This document shows, in pieces, positions 1-8,227 of a stretch of DNA of 64,000 bases (position 1 is the stretch's first letter; the number at the start of each line of letters is the position of its first letter). Origin of the DNA: an uncultured Clostridia bacterium (GTDB lineage Bacteria; Bacillota; Clostridia; Christensenellales; UBA1242); assembly GCA_947625515.1 (NCBI GenBank), contig CANQOO010000001.1, forward strand, positions 1-64,000. Direction: 5' to 3'. The notes below the pieces were generated by a model. The model had not been told where the DNA came from, did no database searches, and saw nothing but the letters and a program-made list of their open reading frames with translations. The translations under genes and the position numbers were made by a program.

Positions 1-187
1 AAAATGTGGCTCACCACTGTTCCAAAGAGATGACGATAATCTGGAAACAGTAAATTCTCGTCTGGAAGTCTATGCAAAACAAACGGCACCACTCATAGAC
101 TTCTACGCTGAACGGCTGTTTGTTGTGGACGGAAGCGTAAGTCCAGAAGCAACTTACAAGCCCGTCAAAGACTTTTTGAAAGGATGA
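1..187 (+). CDS. adk: adenylate kinase, C-terminal part (5' truncated by window)
   Basis: Only the last 61 codons are present, in the frame opening at base 2. The residues [20 protein letters not shown] and VVDGS match the conserved C-terminal helix and the end of the adenylate kinase core, which interconverts ATP+AMP and 2 ADP in the cytoplasm. The stop TGA overlaps the ATG of map (ATGA), so the two are translationally coupled. The position just before map and infA is the standard spc operon order of Firmicutes, which supports the call despite the truncation. Confidence 0.93.
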   Translation, partial: KCGSPLFQRDDDNLETVNSRLEVYAKQTAPLIDFYAERLFVVDGSVSPEATYKPVKDFLKG

Positions 188-960
188 ATATGATTCAAAA
201 AACTCCTGCCGAGATTGTCTTGATTAAAAAGGCCTGCGAAATCACCCGTGACGCACTTGTGTATGCAAAAACACTTGTTCGTCCAGGAATTTCCACTTAT
301 GATCTTGACAAATCCATAGAAAAGTTTATAATAGAGAGTGGTGGAAGCCCCGCGTGCCTTGGCTATGAGGGATATCCCGCTGCAACATGCATTTCGGTCA
401 ACGAGATGGTGGTGCATGGCATCCCAAGCAAAGACATCGTGCTTAAAGAGGGCGACATTGTCAGCATCGACATTGTTGTGGCATACAAAGGCTATCACGG
501 CGATGCGGCAAGGACCTATCCTGTCGGCAGCGTAAGCGAAGAAAAGGAAAAGTTGATGAGGGTGACAAAAGAGTGCTTCTTCAAAGGGATTGAAAACCTG
601 AGAATTGGCGACCGTCTTGGAAAACTCTCTCACGCAATTCAGGCTCACGCAGAAGGAAACGGATTTTCGGTTGTTCGGGAACTTTGCGGACACGGGATTG
701 GTCGAAAAATGCACGAGGCACCGTCTGTTTTGAATTACGGAAAAGAGACGGATGGGCCGGTCATTTCGGAAAACGCAGTGCTTGCAATTGAGCCGATGAT
801 TAATGCGGGCAAGAAAGAGATTGGCATGCTCTCGGACGGATGGGGAATTGTCACGCGTGACAAAAAACCATCTGCTCACTATGAAAACACAGTGCTGTTT
901 TCAAGAAGTGGGCTGGAAATTCTGACCTTGGAGAAGGACGATGAACATCAAAACAGGTGA
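184..960 (+). CDS. map: type I methionine aminopeptidase
   Basis: Cytoplasmic dimetal enzyme that removes the initiator methionine from nascent proteins. The 258-aa length fits type I enzymes. Visible ligands and motifs: H78 in VVHGIP, D96 and D107 in the SIDIVV...[10 protein letters not shown] segment, GHGIG with its histidine, AIEPM with its glutamate, and the late [14 protein letters not shown] motif. The start ATG lies in the adk stop (ATGA) after AAAGG; a second ATG two codons later is possible. The 3' end overlaps the next gene by 20 bases, indicating tight coupling in the ribosomal operon. Confidence 0.96.
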   Translation: MNMIQKTPAEIVLIKKACEITRDALVYAKTLVRPGISTYDLDKSIEKFIIESGGSPACLGYEGYPAATCISVNEMVVHGIPSKDIVLKEGDIVSIDIVVAYKGYHGDAARTYPVGSVSEEKEKLMRVTKECFFKGIENLRIGDRLGKLSHAIQAHAEGNGFSVVRELCGHGIGRKMHEAPSVLNYGKETDGPVISENAVLAIEPMINAGKKEIGMLSDGWGIVTRDKKPSAHYENTVLFSRSGLEILTLEKDDEHQNR

Positions 961-1219
961 CGTGGTCATCGCCACCGCAGGGAAAGAAAAAAATCAGTTT
1001 TTTGTGGTCAGTGCCGTGGACGAAAAATTCTGTTTTTTGGTGGACGGCGACCGCCTGAAACTTTCCAAACCGAAAAAAAAGAGCCTCAAACATGTCCAGA
1101 AGGCTTCAAAAGTGAGTTTTGACGAATCAAAACTTGCATCTGGGCAGGAAAGTGTCAACGCTGGGCTAAGAAAATTTTTGAAGGAGAGAAAAGAATATGT
1201 CCAAGGAAGACGTGATTGA
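941..1219 (+). CDS. KOW/L14e-like RNA-binding protein
   Basis: A 92-aa basic protein beginning [16 protein letters not shown], which fits a KOW-type beta-barrel (residues ~4-50, ending in [14 protein letters not shown]), followed by a charged helical tail. Small KOW-domain proteins of this kind sit between map and infA in many Clostridia and are thought to bind RNA or the ribosome; the precise role is unknown. It overlaps both neighbours (20 bases with map, 23 with infA), so it is certainly co-translated with them. Assignment rests on position and the N-terminal motif, not on a characterised homolog. Confidence 0.8.
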   Translation: MNIKTGDVVIATAGKEKNQFFVVSAVDEKFCFLVDGDRLKLSKPKKKSLKHVQKASKVSFDESKLASGQESVNAGLRKFLKERKEYVQGRRD

Positions 1220-1421
1220 ATTTGAGGGGAAAGTGATTGAGGTTTTGCCAAGCATGACCTTTAAGGTGGAACTTTCAAATGGTCATGTCATCACGGCATA
1301 CATTTCCGGAAAACTTCGTCAGCACTTCATTCGCATTATTGAAGGCGACAAAGTGAAAATTGAGATGAGCCCATACGACCTGTCAAAGGGTCGCATAACG
1401 TGGCGAGAAAAGGGACAATAA
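1197..1421 (+). CDS. infA: translation initiation factor IF-1
   Basis: A 74-aa single OB-fold protein ([51 protein letters not shown]) of exactly the usual length. IF-1 binds the A site of the 30S subunit during initiation. The ATG overlaps the end of the KOW gene and is preceded by GGAGAGAAAAG. It sits directly before rpmJ, as in nearly all Firmicutes. Confidence 0.98.
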   Translation: MSKEDVIEFEGKVIEVLPSMTFKVELSNGHVITAYISGKLRQHFIRIIEGDKVKIEMSPYDLSKGRITWREKGQ

Positions 1422-1432
1422 AGGAGCAAAAA

Positions 1433-1549
1433 ATGAAAGTTAGAGCATCTGTAAAGCCTATGTGTGATAAATGCAAAGTCATCAAAAGAGATGGCAAAGT
1501 GATGGTTATTTGCTCCAAGAGCAAAAAACACAAACAAACACAAGGCTAA
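1433..1549 (+). CDS. rpmJ: 50S ribosomal protein L36
   Basis: A 38-aa protein reading [19 protein letters not shown] and ending HKQTQG. It has the zinc-ribbon pattern CxxC, a third Cys (C27) and a His (H33), so this is the zinc-binding form of L36. GGAG lies 8 bases before the ATG. It is unusually well separated (134 bp) from rpsM, and that gap is filled with hairpins (see the next feature). Confidence 0.97.
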   Translation: MKVRASVKPMCDKCKVIKRDGKVMVICSKSKKHKQTQG

Positions 1550-1640
1550 GCGACCAAAGTCGCAACCGACTATGTCGGGCTTCGTAGAAAGAAGCATGCA
1601 AAATTGTCTGCCGTGCCTTCAATTTTGAAAGTTTTGCATG
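1550..1640 (+). promoter_or_regulatory. multi-hairpin leader before rpsM, candidate ribosomal-protein autoregulatory RNA
   Basis: Four back-to-back stem-loops are visible: GCGAC/GTCGC (1550-1563), CCGAC/GTCGG (1566-1578), GCTTC/GAAGC (1579-1595) and CATGCAAAA (1595-1603) with TTTTGCATG (1632-1640). Within the last one CAAAATTG (1599-1606) can instead pair perfectly with CAATTTTG (1620-1627), so two folds compete. In E. coli the S4 repressor site of the alpha operon is also just upstream of rpsM. That this RNA is bound by S4 or another product of the operon is inference. Confidence 0.5.
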
Positions 1641-1683
1641 GTGACAAAAACAAATCAAATCAAGAAATAGGAGAAAACAATCA

Positions 1684-2061
1684 ATGGCAAGAATTGCTGG
1701 TGTTGACCTTCCAAGAGAAAAAAGGTTGGAATATGGCTTGACATACATTTACGGAATCGGAGTGAAGACATCTCGCGACATTTGCAAAGCAACGGGAATT
1801 TCCCTTGACAAACGTGTTAAGGACCTGTCAGAAGATGAAATCGCCGCTCTGCGTAATTACATCGACCATAACCTTGTTGTGGAAGGCGAAAAGAAATCTC
1901 AGGTGAGCATGAATATCAAGAAACTCAGTGAAATTGGCTGCTATCGTGGTATTCGTCACAGAAAAGGACTGCCTGTTCGTGGTCAAAGCACCAAAAACAA
2001 CGCAAGAACAAGAAAAGGCCCAAAGAAAATCGTCAGCGGAAGCTCGAAGAAGGGCAAATAA
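1684..2061 (+). CDS. rpsM: 30S ribosomal protein S13
   Basis: A 125-aa protein starting [20 protein letters not shown] and carrying the helix-two-turn-helix core ([18 protein letters not shown]) and the basic tail [17 protein letters not shown], all diagnostic of S13 in the head of the small subunit. AGGAG lies 12 bases upstream of the ATG. It is the first gene after the hairpin-rich leader and is followed 10 bases later by rpsK. Confidence 0.98.
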   Translation: MARIAGVDLPREKRLEYGLTYIYGIGVKTSRDICKATGISLDKRVKDLSEDEIAALRNYIDHNLVVEGEKKSQVSMNIKKLSEIGCYRGIRHRKGLPVRGQSTKNNARTRKGPKKIVSGSSKKGK

Positions 2062-2071
2062 GGGGTAAGAT

Positions 2072-2482
2072 ATGGCAAACGCAAAGACAACAGTAAAGAA
2101 AAAAGTTGTAAAGACCAGAAAAAGAGTTGCAAGAAATGTTGAGAAGGGGCAAGTGCACATCACAACTTCCTTCAACAACAACATCATCGTTTTCACCGAT
2201 ATGGAAGGAAACGTAATTTCTTCTTGCTCATCTGGAAGATTGGGCCTGAAAGGCTCCAAGAAGAGCACTCCATTTGCTGCTCAAACTTGTGTTGAGCAAG
2301 CAGGCAAAGTTGCTCTTGACAACGGAATGAAATCCGTTGAAGTTTATGTCAAGGGTCCAGGCAACGGACGTGAAAGTGCAATCCGCTCTTTGTCCACACT
2401 TGGCTTCAATGTGACACTTATTAAGGACGTTTCGCCAATCGCTCACAACGGTTGCAGACCTCCAAAAAGAAGAAGAGTATAA
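2072..2482 (+). CDS. rpsK: 30S ribosomal protein S11
   Basis: A 136-aa protein with the S11 core [21 protein letters not shown], the glycine-rich [13 protein letters not shown] region and the invariant C-terminus [12 protein letters not shown] that contacts 16S rRNA in the platform. A lysine-rich N-terminal tail ([18 protein letters not shown]) makes it slightly longer than average. GGGG sits before the ATG. Part of the rpsM-rpsK-rpsD-rpoA-rplQ unit. Confidence 0.98.
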   Translation: MANAKTTVKKKVVKTRKRVARNVEKGQVHITTSFNNNIIVFTDMEGNVISSCSSGRLGLKGSKKSTPFAAQTCVEQAGKVALDNGMKSVEVYVKGPGNGRESAIRSLSTLGFNVTLIKDVSPIAHNGCRPPKRRRV

Positions 2483-2497
2483 AAGGAGAACGAAAAA

Positions 2498-3118
2498 ATG
2501 GCAAGAACTATTGAACCTGATTGCCGTCAATGCCGCAGAGAAGGTCGCAAACTTTTCCTCAAAGGCGAAAGATGCTTGACCAAAAAGTGTGCAATGGAAA
2601 GACGTCCTGTCATTCCTGGACAACACGGGGCATCAAGGAAAAGAGTGACTGAATACGGGCTTCAACTTCGTGAAAAACAGAAGGTGAAGAGAATGTATGG
2701 CATCTTGGAAAGACAATTTGAAAAATATTTTGACGATGCATCACGTGCTCAGGGTGCAACCGGCGAAACAATGCTTTCACTGATTGAAAGACGTCTTGAC
2801 AATGTTGTTTATCGCATGGGCATTGGGGCATCTCGTGCAGAAGCTCGTCAAATCGTCAATCACGGGCATATTTGCGTGAACGGAAAGCGTGTTTCAATCG
2901 CATCCTATCGCGTAAAGCCAGGTGACGAAATCACTGTCAAAGAGAACAAACAAGAACTTGAAATGTTCAAAGACCTTAAAGGCATGAAAATTGTTATGCC
3001 AAAATGGCTGGAATTCAACAGCGAAACCTTGACTGGTAAAATTTTGGCAAATCCAACAAGAGAAGATATTGACAGCGACATTAAGGAACAACTGATTGTC
3101 GAATTGTATTCGAGATAA
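2498..3118 (+). CDS. rpsD: 30S ribosomal protein S4, zinc-binding form
   Basis: A 206-aa S4 with the S4 RNA-binding domain (RRLDNVVYRMGIGASRAEAR, residues ~93-150) and N-terminal cysteines at 9, 12, 26 and 31, so this is the C+ (zinc-ribbon) version. S4 is a primary 16S rRNA binder and, in E. coli, the autogenous repressor of this operon. In B. subtilis rpsD is unlinked, but in Clostridia it lies between rpsK and rpoA as here. AAGGAG precedes the ATG. Confidence 0.98.
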   Translation: MARTIEPDCRQCRREGRKLFLKGERCLTKKCAMERRPVIPGQHGASRKRVTEYGLQLREKQKVKRMYGILERQFEKYFDDASRAQGATGETMLSLIERRLDNVVYRMGIGASRAEARQIVNHGHICVNGKRVSIASYRVKPGDEITVKENKQELEMFKDLKGMKIVMPKWLEFNSETLTGKILANPTREDIDSDIKEQLIVELYSR

Positions 3119-3138
3119 AATAGGGGGAAAGAAAAATT

Positions 3139-4089
3139 ATGGAAATGGAAAAACCAAAAATCACTTGTGAAGAAACAAACGGCGGGAATTTTGCAAGATT
3201 TGTGGTTGAACCACTTGAAAAGGGCTATGGCATCACACTTGGAAACTGCATGAGAAGAACACTTCTTTCGGCACTTCCAGGCTCGGCAGTCATCGCCTTC
3301 CGCATTGCCGGCGTCGCTCACGAATTTTCAACAATCCGTGGGGTTACAGAAGATGTTGTTGACATTGTGCTGAACCTTAAAAGTTTGGCAGTAAAATGCA
3401 CCAACGAAGACAAAAATTTCATCACATATCTCAAACTTCGCAAGAATACACCTGGCGAAGTGACCGCAAAAGATTTTGAGGCCAACGACCAAGTGCAGGT
3501 GCTTAATCCAGACCTTCACATTTGCACAATGGACGAAGGTGCTGTGCTTGACCTTGACGTGATGATTGGCAATGGCCGCGGCTATGTTTCCAGTGATGAC
3601 AACAAGTCAAAATATGACGACATTGATTTCATCGCAGTTGACAGCATTTTCTCACCTGTCAAAAAAGTGAACTTCAATGTCAGTGCAACCCGAGTTGGTC
3701 AAAGCATTGACTATGACAAACTTACACTTGAAGTCACCACAAATGGCACAACGTCCGCTCGCGAAATTGTTTCGCTTGCAGGAAAAATCATCAATGAGCA
3801 TGTTGGGCTGTTTATTGAACTTTGTGCAGAGATGAGCGACAAAACAATCCTTTTGTCTCGCGAAGAAGATAAACAAGTGAAACTTATGGAACTTCCAATT
3901 GAAGAAATGGACCTTTCCGTTCGTTCTTTCAACTGCCTGAAACGTGCCGGGTTGAACACGATTCAAGATTTGCTTAAAAAATCAAGAAGCGACATGTTCA
4001 AGGTACGCAACTTGGGTGCAAAATCAGTTGAAGAAGTCATTCAAAAACTTGAAAGTTACGGCTTCCAACTTCGCAAGGACGAAGAATAA
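3139..4089 (+). CDS. rpoA: RNA polymerase alpha subunit
   Basis: A 316-aa alpha subunit. The N-terminal dimerisation domain includes FARFVVEPLEKGYGITLGN and RRTLLSALPGSAV. The C-terminal DNA-binding alpha-CTD (residues ~250-310) shows LSVRSFNCLKRAGLNTIQDL and VRNLGAKSVEEV. Length and domain order are normal. The gene follows rpsD by 20 bases with a GGGGG-type ribosome binding site and is separated from rplQ by two hairpins. Confidence 0.98.
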   Translation: MEMEKPKITCEETNGGNFARFVVEPLEKGYGITLGNCMRRTLLSALPGSAVIAFRIAGVAHEFSTIRGVTEDVVDIVLNLKSLAVKCTNEDKNFITYLKLRKNTPGEVTAKDFEANDQVQVLNPDLHICTMDEGAVLDLDVMIGNGRGYVSSDDNKSKYDDIDFIAVDSIFSPVKKVNFNVSATRVGQSIDYDKLTLEVTTNGTTSAREIVSLAGKIINEHVGLFIELCAEMSDKTILLSREEDKQVKLMELPIEEMDLSVRSFNCLKRAGLNTIQDLLKKSRSDMFKVRNLGAKSVEEVIQKLESYGFQLRKDEE

Positions 4090-4090
4090 G

Positions 4091-4138
4091 GCGTCAGTGA
4101 CGCTTTTTGCGGAGGTTATTGACTGAGAACTCCGCAAA
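4091..4138 (+). promoter_or_regulatory. two adjacent hairpins between rpoA and rplQ, possible attenuator
   Basis: GCGTC/GACGC (4091-4103) is followed by TTTTT, like a short intrinsic terminator. Immediately after comes TTTGCGGAG (4106-4114) pairing with CTCCGCAAA (4130-4138). The second stem consumes part of the U-run of the first, so the two folds are partly exclusive. This could set the rplQ to rpoA ratio; that role is inferred. Confidence 0.45.
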
Positions 4139-4207
4139 TTGACAGCAAAACTTTCAAAACAAACAAATTGAAAAATAAATTGAGCAAGGCTCAAAAGGAG
4201 AAGAAAA

Positions 4208-4717
4208 ATGGCTAACGATAAACTTGGCAGACCTTCAAAAGAAAGAGATGCAATGCTTCGCGGTCTTGTTTCCAACCTTCTTTGGTATGGAAAAGTTGAA
4301 ACAACCCTTGCAAAAGCAAAGTCCACTGCACGTGTCGCTGAAAGAATCATCACCAAGGCCATCAACTCATATCAAGACACAGTTGAAGTGGTGAAAGATA
4401 TCAAAGGTGCTGACGGCAAAAAGACCAAAAAGAAAGTTCTCAATGATGGTCCAAAGAAATTGGCTGCAAGAAGATATATGATGGGCTATGTGTATGACAT
4501 TCAAGAGCAAAGAAAGCCAAAAGAAAGCATGGAAACTTTCAAGGCTCGCACAGAGGGCATCAATCATCCGCTTCTGGAAAAGATTTTCAACGTTTATGCA
4601 CCAAAATATGCTGAACGTGCAAAGACTGCTGGTCAGGGCGGTGGCTACACACGCATTGTCAAACTCGGCACACGCCGTGGTGACGCTGCCGAAATGGCTG
4701 TTGTTGAATTGATTTAA
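4208..4717 (+). CDS. rplQ: 50S ribosomal protein L17 with two insertions
   Basis: The family core is clear: KLGRPSKERDAMLRGLVSNL at the N-terminus and the GGGYTRIVKLGTRRGDAAEM motif at the C-terminus. The protein is 169 aa, whereas bacterial L17 is usually about 115-130. The extra length falls in two stretches: a lysine-rich loop after INSYQDTVEVV (residues ~58-80) and a loop around QEQRKPKESMETFKARTEG (~98-116). AAAGGAG precedes the ATG. L17 closes the alpha operon here, as expected. Confidence 0.96.
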   Translation: MANDKLGRPSKERDAMLRGLVSNLLWYGKVETTLAKAKSTARVAERIITKAINSYQDTVEVVKDIKGADGKKTKKKVLNDGPKKLAARRYMMGYVYDIQEQRKPKESMETFKARTEGINHPLLEKIFNVYAPKYAERAKTAGQGGGYTRIVKLGTRRGDAAEMAVVELI

Positions 4718-4745
4718 CGCTTGGGACAAATTTTCCTGTCATCCT

Positions 4746-4791
4746 GCATTTGCGAAGGAAATCTCTCTCAACGGGAATCCTTGACGGAGAG
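4746..4791 (+). repeat. copy 1 of a dispersed 46-nt intergenic repeat
   Basis: Begins GCATTTGCGAAGGAAATC and matches 37 of 46 positions with the segment at 35979-36024. The common core AAATCTCTCTCAA is identical. Both copies lie just downstream of a plus-strand gene. Here the element runs into an inverted repeat (AATCCTT at 4776-4782, AAGGATT at 4804-4810, then TTTT), so it may add a weak terminator after rplQ. It resembles the short GTCATCCTG...GAAGGATCT-type intergenic elements seen in many bacteria; that comparison is from memory. Confidence 0.5.
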
Positions 4792-4837
4792 CATTCACGA
4801 GTGAAGGATTTTTTGCATCGACAACGAATAAAAAATA

Positions 4838-4869
4838 AAAAATCTCACTGTTTGGGTGAGATTTTTTTT
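4838..4869 (+). terminator. intrinsic terminator of the ribosomal operon
   Basis: AATCTCAC and GTGAGATT form the stem around TGTTTGG, with an A-rich 5' flank and T8 after the stem. It lies 120 bases after rplQ and before murB, marking the end of the spc/alpha cluster. The A-run on the other side could let it act in both directions. Confidence 0.85.
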
Positions 4870-4995
4870 GCATAATGAATAATGCTTTTTTTTTGAAAGC
4901 AAACTTGTTTTTGCCCGAGATATCAATCTCTATAAAAATCTTTAATTTTTTTATACCTTTTGCAAAAAGTGACGAAAAAACATATATATTCTTGT

Positions 4996-6111
4996 ATGTT
5001 TGAAGAATTTGAGCATTTGAATGATGCGGAACTTGCAAATTTTTCCACAATGAAAATTGGCGGGCGGGCGAATTGGCTTATTTTCCCAAAAAATGTGCAA
5101 GAATTGAAAAAAATATTGAAAATTTGCCATGAAAAAGAAATCAAGACGTTTATTTTGGGGAACGGCAGCAACGTGCTTTTTGATGATGCTGGTTTTGATG
5201 GTGCAGTGATTTGCTTGCGGCATTTTAGTTATCTACGCAGCAATGACAACGAAAAATTCAAGAAAAATAAAAAGCGGGAAAAACGGCTCAAAATTAAAAA
5301 TCAACAAGAAAATTTTGAGAACGAAGAAAATCAGATGCCAAGCAAAAAACAGCAAAGGAATCGAAAAATTCAGAAGTTCAAAAGAGGACAAAAATGTCGA
5401 AAAAATGTTCAAAAAAGCGGCTTTTTTGATGCAATTTTTCCGCCTCTAAAATTATGCAACAAGCCGATTTGGCGGGTAGAACTGAACAATCGCACGCGGT
5501 GCGTTGAGGTGGGTGCAGGCATCAATCTTTTTTCACTGAATATGCAACTGGCAAAGCTTGGGCTGTCAGGTCTGGAATTTTGTTATGGCATTCCTGCCAC
5601 ACTGGGTGGCTTTTTGGTGATGAACGGTGGCTGTTTTGGACATGAAATTTGCGAAATTGTTGAAGAAGTGCAAGTTTTGCAGGATGGCAAAATCCTTTGG
5701 CGAACACGAGATGAATGTGACTTTTCTTATCGTCACTCCAATTTGCAAAATTGTGTTGTTTTAGGTGCAAAATTGCGTCTTTTGGAGGAAAAATCCGAAA
5801 ATATTGTGCAAAATATGAACTTTTTTCTCGAAAAGAAGCGTGCCTCTCAGCCATGCGACCTGCCCTCGCTTGGCTGCGTTTTCAAGGCGGCAAACGGCGT
5901 TTCGGTGGGGAAAATTTTGGATGATATGGGACTTAAAGGTTTTTGCATTGGACGGGCACAGGTCTCCACAAAGCATGCGGGCTTTATTGTCAACATGGGC
6001 GGAGCAACTGCCAAGGACGTGACGGAACTGATTAAATTTTTGGAAGTAAAACTTTTGGAGGCTGGCGTCAAGGCTGAGCGGGAAATTATTGTTTTGCCGT
6101 CTCAAATTTAA
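4996..6111 (+). CDS. murB: UDP-N-acetylenolpyruvoylglucosamine reductase with a lysine-rich insertion
   Basis: FAD enzyme making UDP-N-acetylmuramate in the cytoplasm. Family motifs: NFSTMKIGGRANWL, the FAD-binding ILGNGSNVLFDD, EFCYGIPATLGGFLVMNGG, SYRHSN, and AQVSTKHAGFIVNMGGATAKDV. The catalytic serine of the usual GS(V/L)F motif is a cysteine here (SLGCVFKAA). About 70-80 residues inserted after LRHFSYLRSND are almost all K, R, N, E and Q (residues ~82-155) and are absent from normal MurB (about 300 aa). The ATG at 4996 gives the typical MFEEFEHLN start; a TTG at 4960 in frame is less likely. Neither has a good ribosome binding site. Confidence 0.93.
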   Translation: MFEEFEHLNDAELANFSTMKIGGRANWLIFPKNVQELKKILKICHEKEIKTFILGNGSNVLFDDAGFDGAVICLRHFSYLRSNDNEKFKKNKKREKRLKIKNQQENFENEENQMPSKKQQRNRKIQKFKRGQKCRKNVQKSGFFDAIFPPLKLCNKPIWRVELNNRTRCVEVGAGINLFSLNMQLAKLGLSGLEFCYGIPATLGGFLVMNGGCFGHEICEIVEEVQVLQDGKILWRTRDECDFSYRHSNLQNCVVLGAKLRLLEEKSENIVQNMNFFLEKKRASQPCDLPSLGCVFKAANGVSVGKILDDMGLKGFCIGRAQVSTKHAGFIVNMGGATAKDVTELIKFLEVKLLEAGVKAEREIIVLPSQI

Positions 6112-6285
6112 AAAAAACTTTGTTGTTTTTTTTTGTTTTGCATATTTGAGTTTTTTCTTGTAAAATTTCGCAAAAACTGATAAAATAAGAATTGGAAAAA
6201 TATTTTAGGTCGTCTGCATTTGCACAGTTGGCGGAAACACTTCTCGTGCCGCCTGAATTTGCAGAATATTGAAAAGGGACAAGAA

Positions 6286-7050
6286 ATGTTATTATTTGGA
6301 GATTATCACACGCACACCATATATTCTCGCCATAATCACGGCAAGGGAACTGTTTTGGAGAACGCCTCCGTTGCGGCGGACAAGGGCTTAAAGCAAATTG
6401 CCATCACCGACCATGGCTTCAATCACGAACTTTTTGGCATACGTCGCAAGAACATTCCGCAGCTTCAAGAGGACATCCTCAACGCCAAAGAAATCACCGG
6501 TGTGGACATTTTGCTGGGGGTGGAATCCAACCTCATTTCGCAGGACGGCAACATCGATGTTCGGGAGGAGGACTATCAATTTCTGGACATCCTGCTTATG
6601 GGGCATCATCGCACTGTTCACATGAATTCGCTGCGGGATAAGGCTCTCCTCAACTGGGCAAATCTTCTTCCGCCAATCTTTCATCCAAGCAAAGAACGCA
6701 TCAATCGCAACACCACCGCCATCCTTAAAGCGTTGGACAAATATCCCATCGACATCATCACACATCTCAATTTTGGCTTCCAGACGGACACTATTGCCGT
6801 GGCAAAAATGGCTAAGCAGAAGGGCGTGTATGTGGAGCTTAACGGAAAGCACATCAATTTCACCGACGAAGAAATGCAGATTATGGCAAGCGAAGGAGTG
6901 AAATTTATTTGCGACAGCGACGCCCATCGACCTGAACGAGTGGGCGAGGTGAACAACGGAATGAACCTTGTTTATCGACTTGGTATCCCTATTTCGCAAG
7001 TTGCAAATTTGGACAAACTTCCAAAGTTTCACAAGAAGAGAGAGCGATAA
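6286..7050 (+). CDS. PHP-domain phosphatase (YcdX type)
   Basis: A 254-aa single-domain PHP protein. Metal-binding motifs are visible in order: DYHTHTIYSRHNHG, AITDHG, the glutamate of GVESNL, MGHHR, ITHLNFG and CDSDAHRPERVG. Members are trinuclear metal phosphatases, but the substrate is unknown. The ATG at 6286 has AAAAGGGA upstream and starts right at the first beta strand; an in-frame TTG at 6220 has no ribosome binding site. A PHP gene between murB and whiA is common in Clostridia, but rapZ and yvcK, usually found here too, are absent. Confidence 0.88.
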   Translation: MLLFGDYHTHTIYSRHNHGKGTVLENASVAADKGLKQIAITDHGFNHELFGIRRKNIPQLQEDILNAKEITGVDILLGVESNLISQDGNIDVREEDYQFLDILLMGHHRTVHMNSLRDKALLNWANLLPPIFHPSKERINRNTTAILKALDKYPIDIITHLNFGFQTDTIAVAKMAKQKGVYVELNGKHINFTDEEMQIMASEGVKFICDSDAHRPERVGEVNNGMNLVYRLGIPISQVANLDKLPKFHKKRER

Positions 7051-7129
7051 AATGTTGAAAAATGCTTGCAAAAAGCAGAAAAAATATCTTAATTTTGAAA
7101 TTATAAAATAATTAAAATTGAAATAGAAA

Positions 7130-7205
7130 ATCAAGGTTAATTTAAAATAAAATCAAATTTAATTTAAAATAAAAATCAAACTTAACTTAAAATAAAAAAT
7201 AAAAA
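7130..7205. repeat. AT-only tandem repeat upstream of whiA
   Basis: Three imperfect units of about 30 bases, each built on TTAATTTAAAATAAAATCAAA-like sequence, fill the spacer between the PHP gene and whiA. No coding potential. It could be slipped-strand expansion or a curved-DNA element. Confidence 0.5.
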
Positions 7206-7209
7206 AAAC

Positions 7210-7231
7210 GCAAAAAATGCCGGTTTTTTGC
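7210..7231. terminator. A/T-stem hairpin before whiA
   Basis: GCAAAAAA pairs with TTTTTTGC around TGCCGG. This is a weak terminator-like element 30 bases upstream of the whiA start, and the only hairpin between the PHP gene and whiA. Confidence 0.4.
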
Positions 7232-7260
7232 AAAAAAAATCAAAAAAATGGAGCGGAAAA

Positions 7261-8226
7261 GTGAGTTTTTCAAGAAATTCCAAGGTCGAAATTTTAAGCA
7301 CAACCACCATCGATGACGACACAACTGCTTTGGCGTTCTTGTCTGGGCTTTTCCATTCCTGCGGGCAAATTGAAAAGAAAAACGGGACACTTTTTTTCAA
7401 GATTGTTTCGGACGTGCCGCAGCTGTTTGACTTTCTTAATGGCATTCTCAAAAATTTTTTTGGCGAGGAAATCTCGCCTGAGGTGGCGGAAAACTATAAC
7501 ATCAACAAAAACACTTATTATGAAATTTCCTTCGAAATTGAAAGATTTAAAAATATGCTTCTGGACGCTGGCGTGGTTGACTTGGAGGATGGGCAACTTC
7601 ACTTGAAATTTGACCTAGACCAAAACTTGCTGCTGGAAGATGCCTCTCGCAGGGCTTTTCTCCGCGGGGTGTATATTGGGGCAAGCACATCCAGCATCAA
7701 ATTGTCGGAAGGGGCCCAAAGTTGTGGCTCGGGCTATCATTTGGAGTTTTCCAGCCAAAGCCATCAATTTTTGACCGAACTTTCGCATGTTTTGGCGGAA
7801 TATAACATCATCGGTAAAATTTTTGAAAGGAAAAATTCTTATGTCCTGTATATCAAAGACGCCCAAACCATACAAGACTTGCTGGCACTTTTGGGTGCGA
7901 ACAATGCCGTTTTGGAACTTTCCAACGAAATGGTCACGCGGGAACTGCGAAACAAGGTCAATCGGCAGGTTAACTGCATCAACGCCAACATCAACAAAAC
8001 TGTTGAGGCCAGTTTGCGACAGACAAACGCCATCAACACCATCGAGCATACCATCGGGCTGGAAAGCTTGCCGGAGGATTTGCAAGAGGTGGCAGTTTTG
8101 CGGCTTGCCAACCCAGAAGAGAGCTTGGACGAGCTTTTGAAACTTTCCACCATTCAGTTGACGCGGTCGGGGCTTGCACATCGTTTCAGAAAATTGATTA
8201 AAATTGCAGAAAACTTGGAGAATTGA
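7261..8226 (+). CDS. whiA: WhiA, DNA-binding protein of the LAGLIDADG-like family
   Basis: A 321-aa protein starting VSFSRNSKVEIL, matching the MSFSxxVKxEL start of WhiA. The start is GTG at 7261, with GGAG at 7250; longer in-frame starts lack a ribosome binding site. The N-terminal LAGLIDADG-like domain includes AFLSGLFHSCGQI and AFLRGVYIGASTSS. The C-terminal helix-turn-helix region contains ANINKTVEASLRQTNAI and ANPEESLDELLKLSTIQLT. WhiA affects cell division and chromosome organisation in Firmicutes and sporulation in Actinobacteria. It ends 1 base before the dnaE ATG, so the two genes are coupled. Confidence 0.95.
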   Translation: MSFSRNSKVEILSTTTIDDDTTALAFLSGLFHSCGQIEKKNGTLFFKIVSDVPQLFDFLNGILKNFFGEEISPEVAENYNINKNTYYEISFEIERFKNMLLDAGVVDLEDGQLHLKFDLDQNLLLEDASRRAFLRGVYIGASTSSIKLSEGAQSCGSGYHLEFSSQSHQFLTELSHVLAEYNIIGKIFERKNSYVLYIKDAQTIQDLLALLGANNAVLELSNEMVTRELRNKVNRQVNCINANINKTVEASLRQTNAINTIEHTIGLESLPEDLQEVAVLRLANPEESLDELLKLSTIQLTRSGLAHRFRKLIKIAENLEN

Positions 8227-8227
8227 C

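Noticed and set aside
5243..5449. Small basic protein gene inside murB
   Set aside because: Out-of-frame shadow of the lysine-rich insertion; no ribosome binding site.
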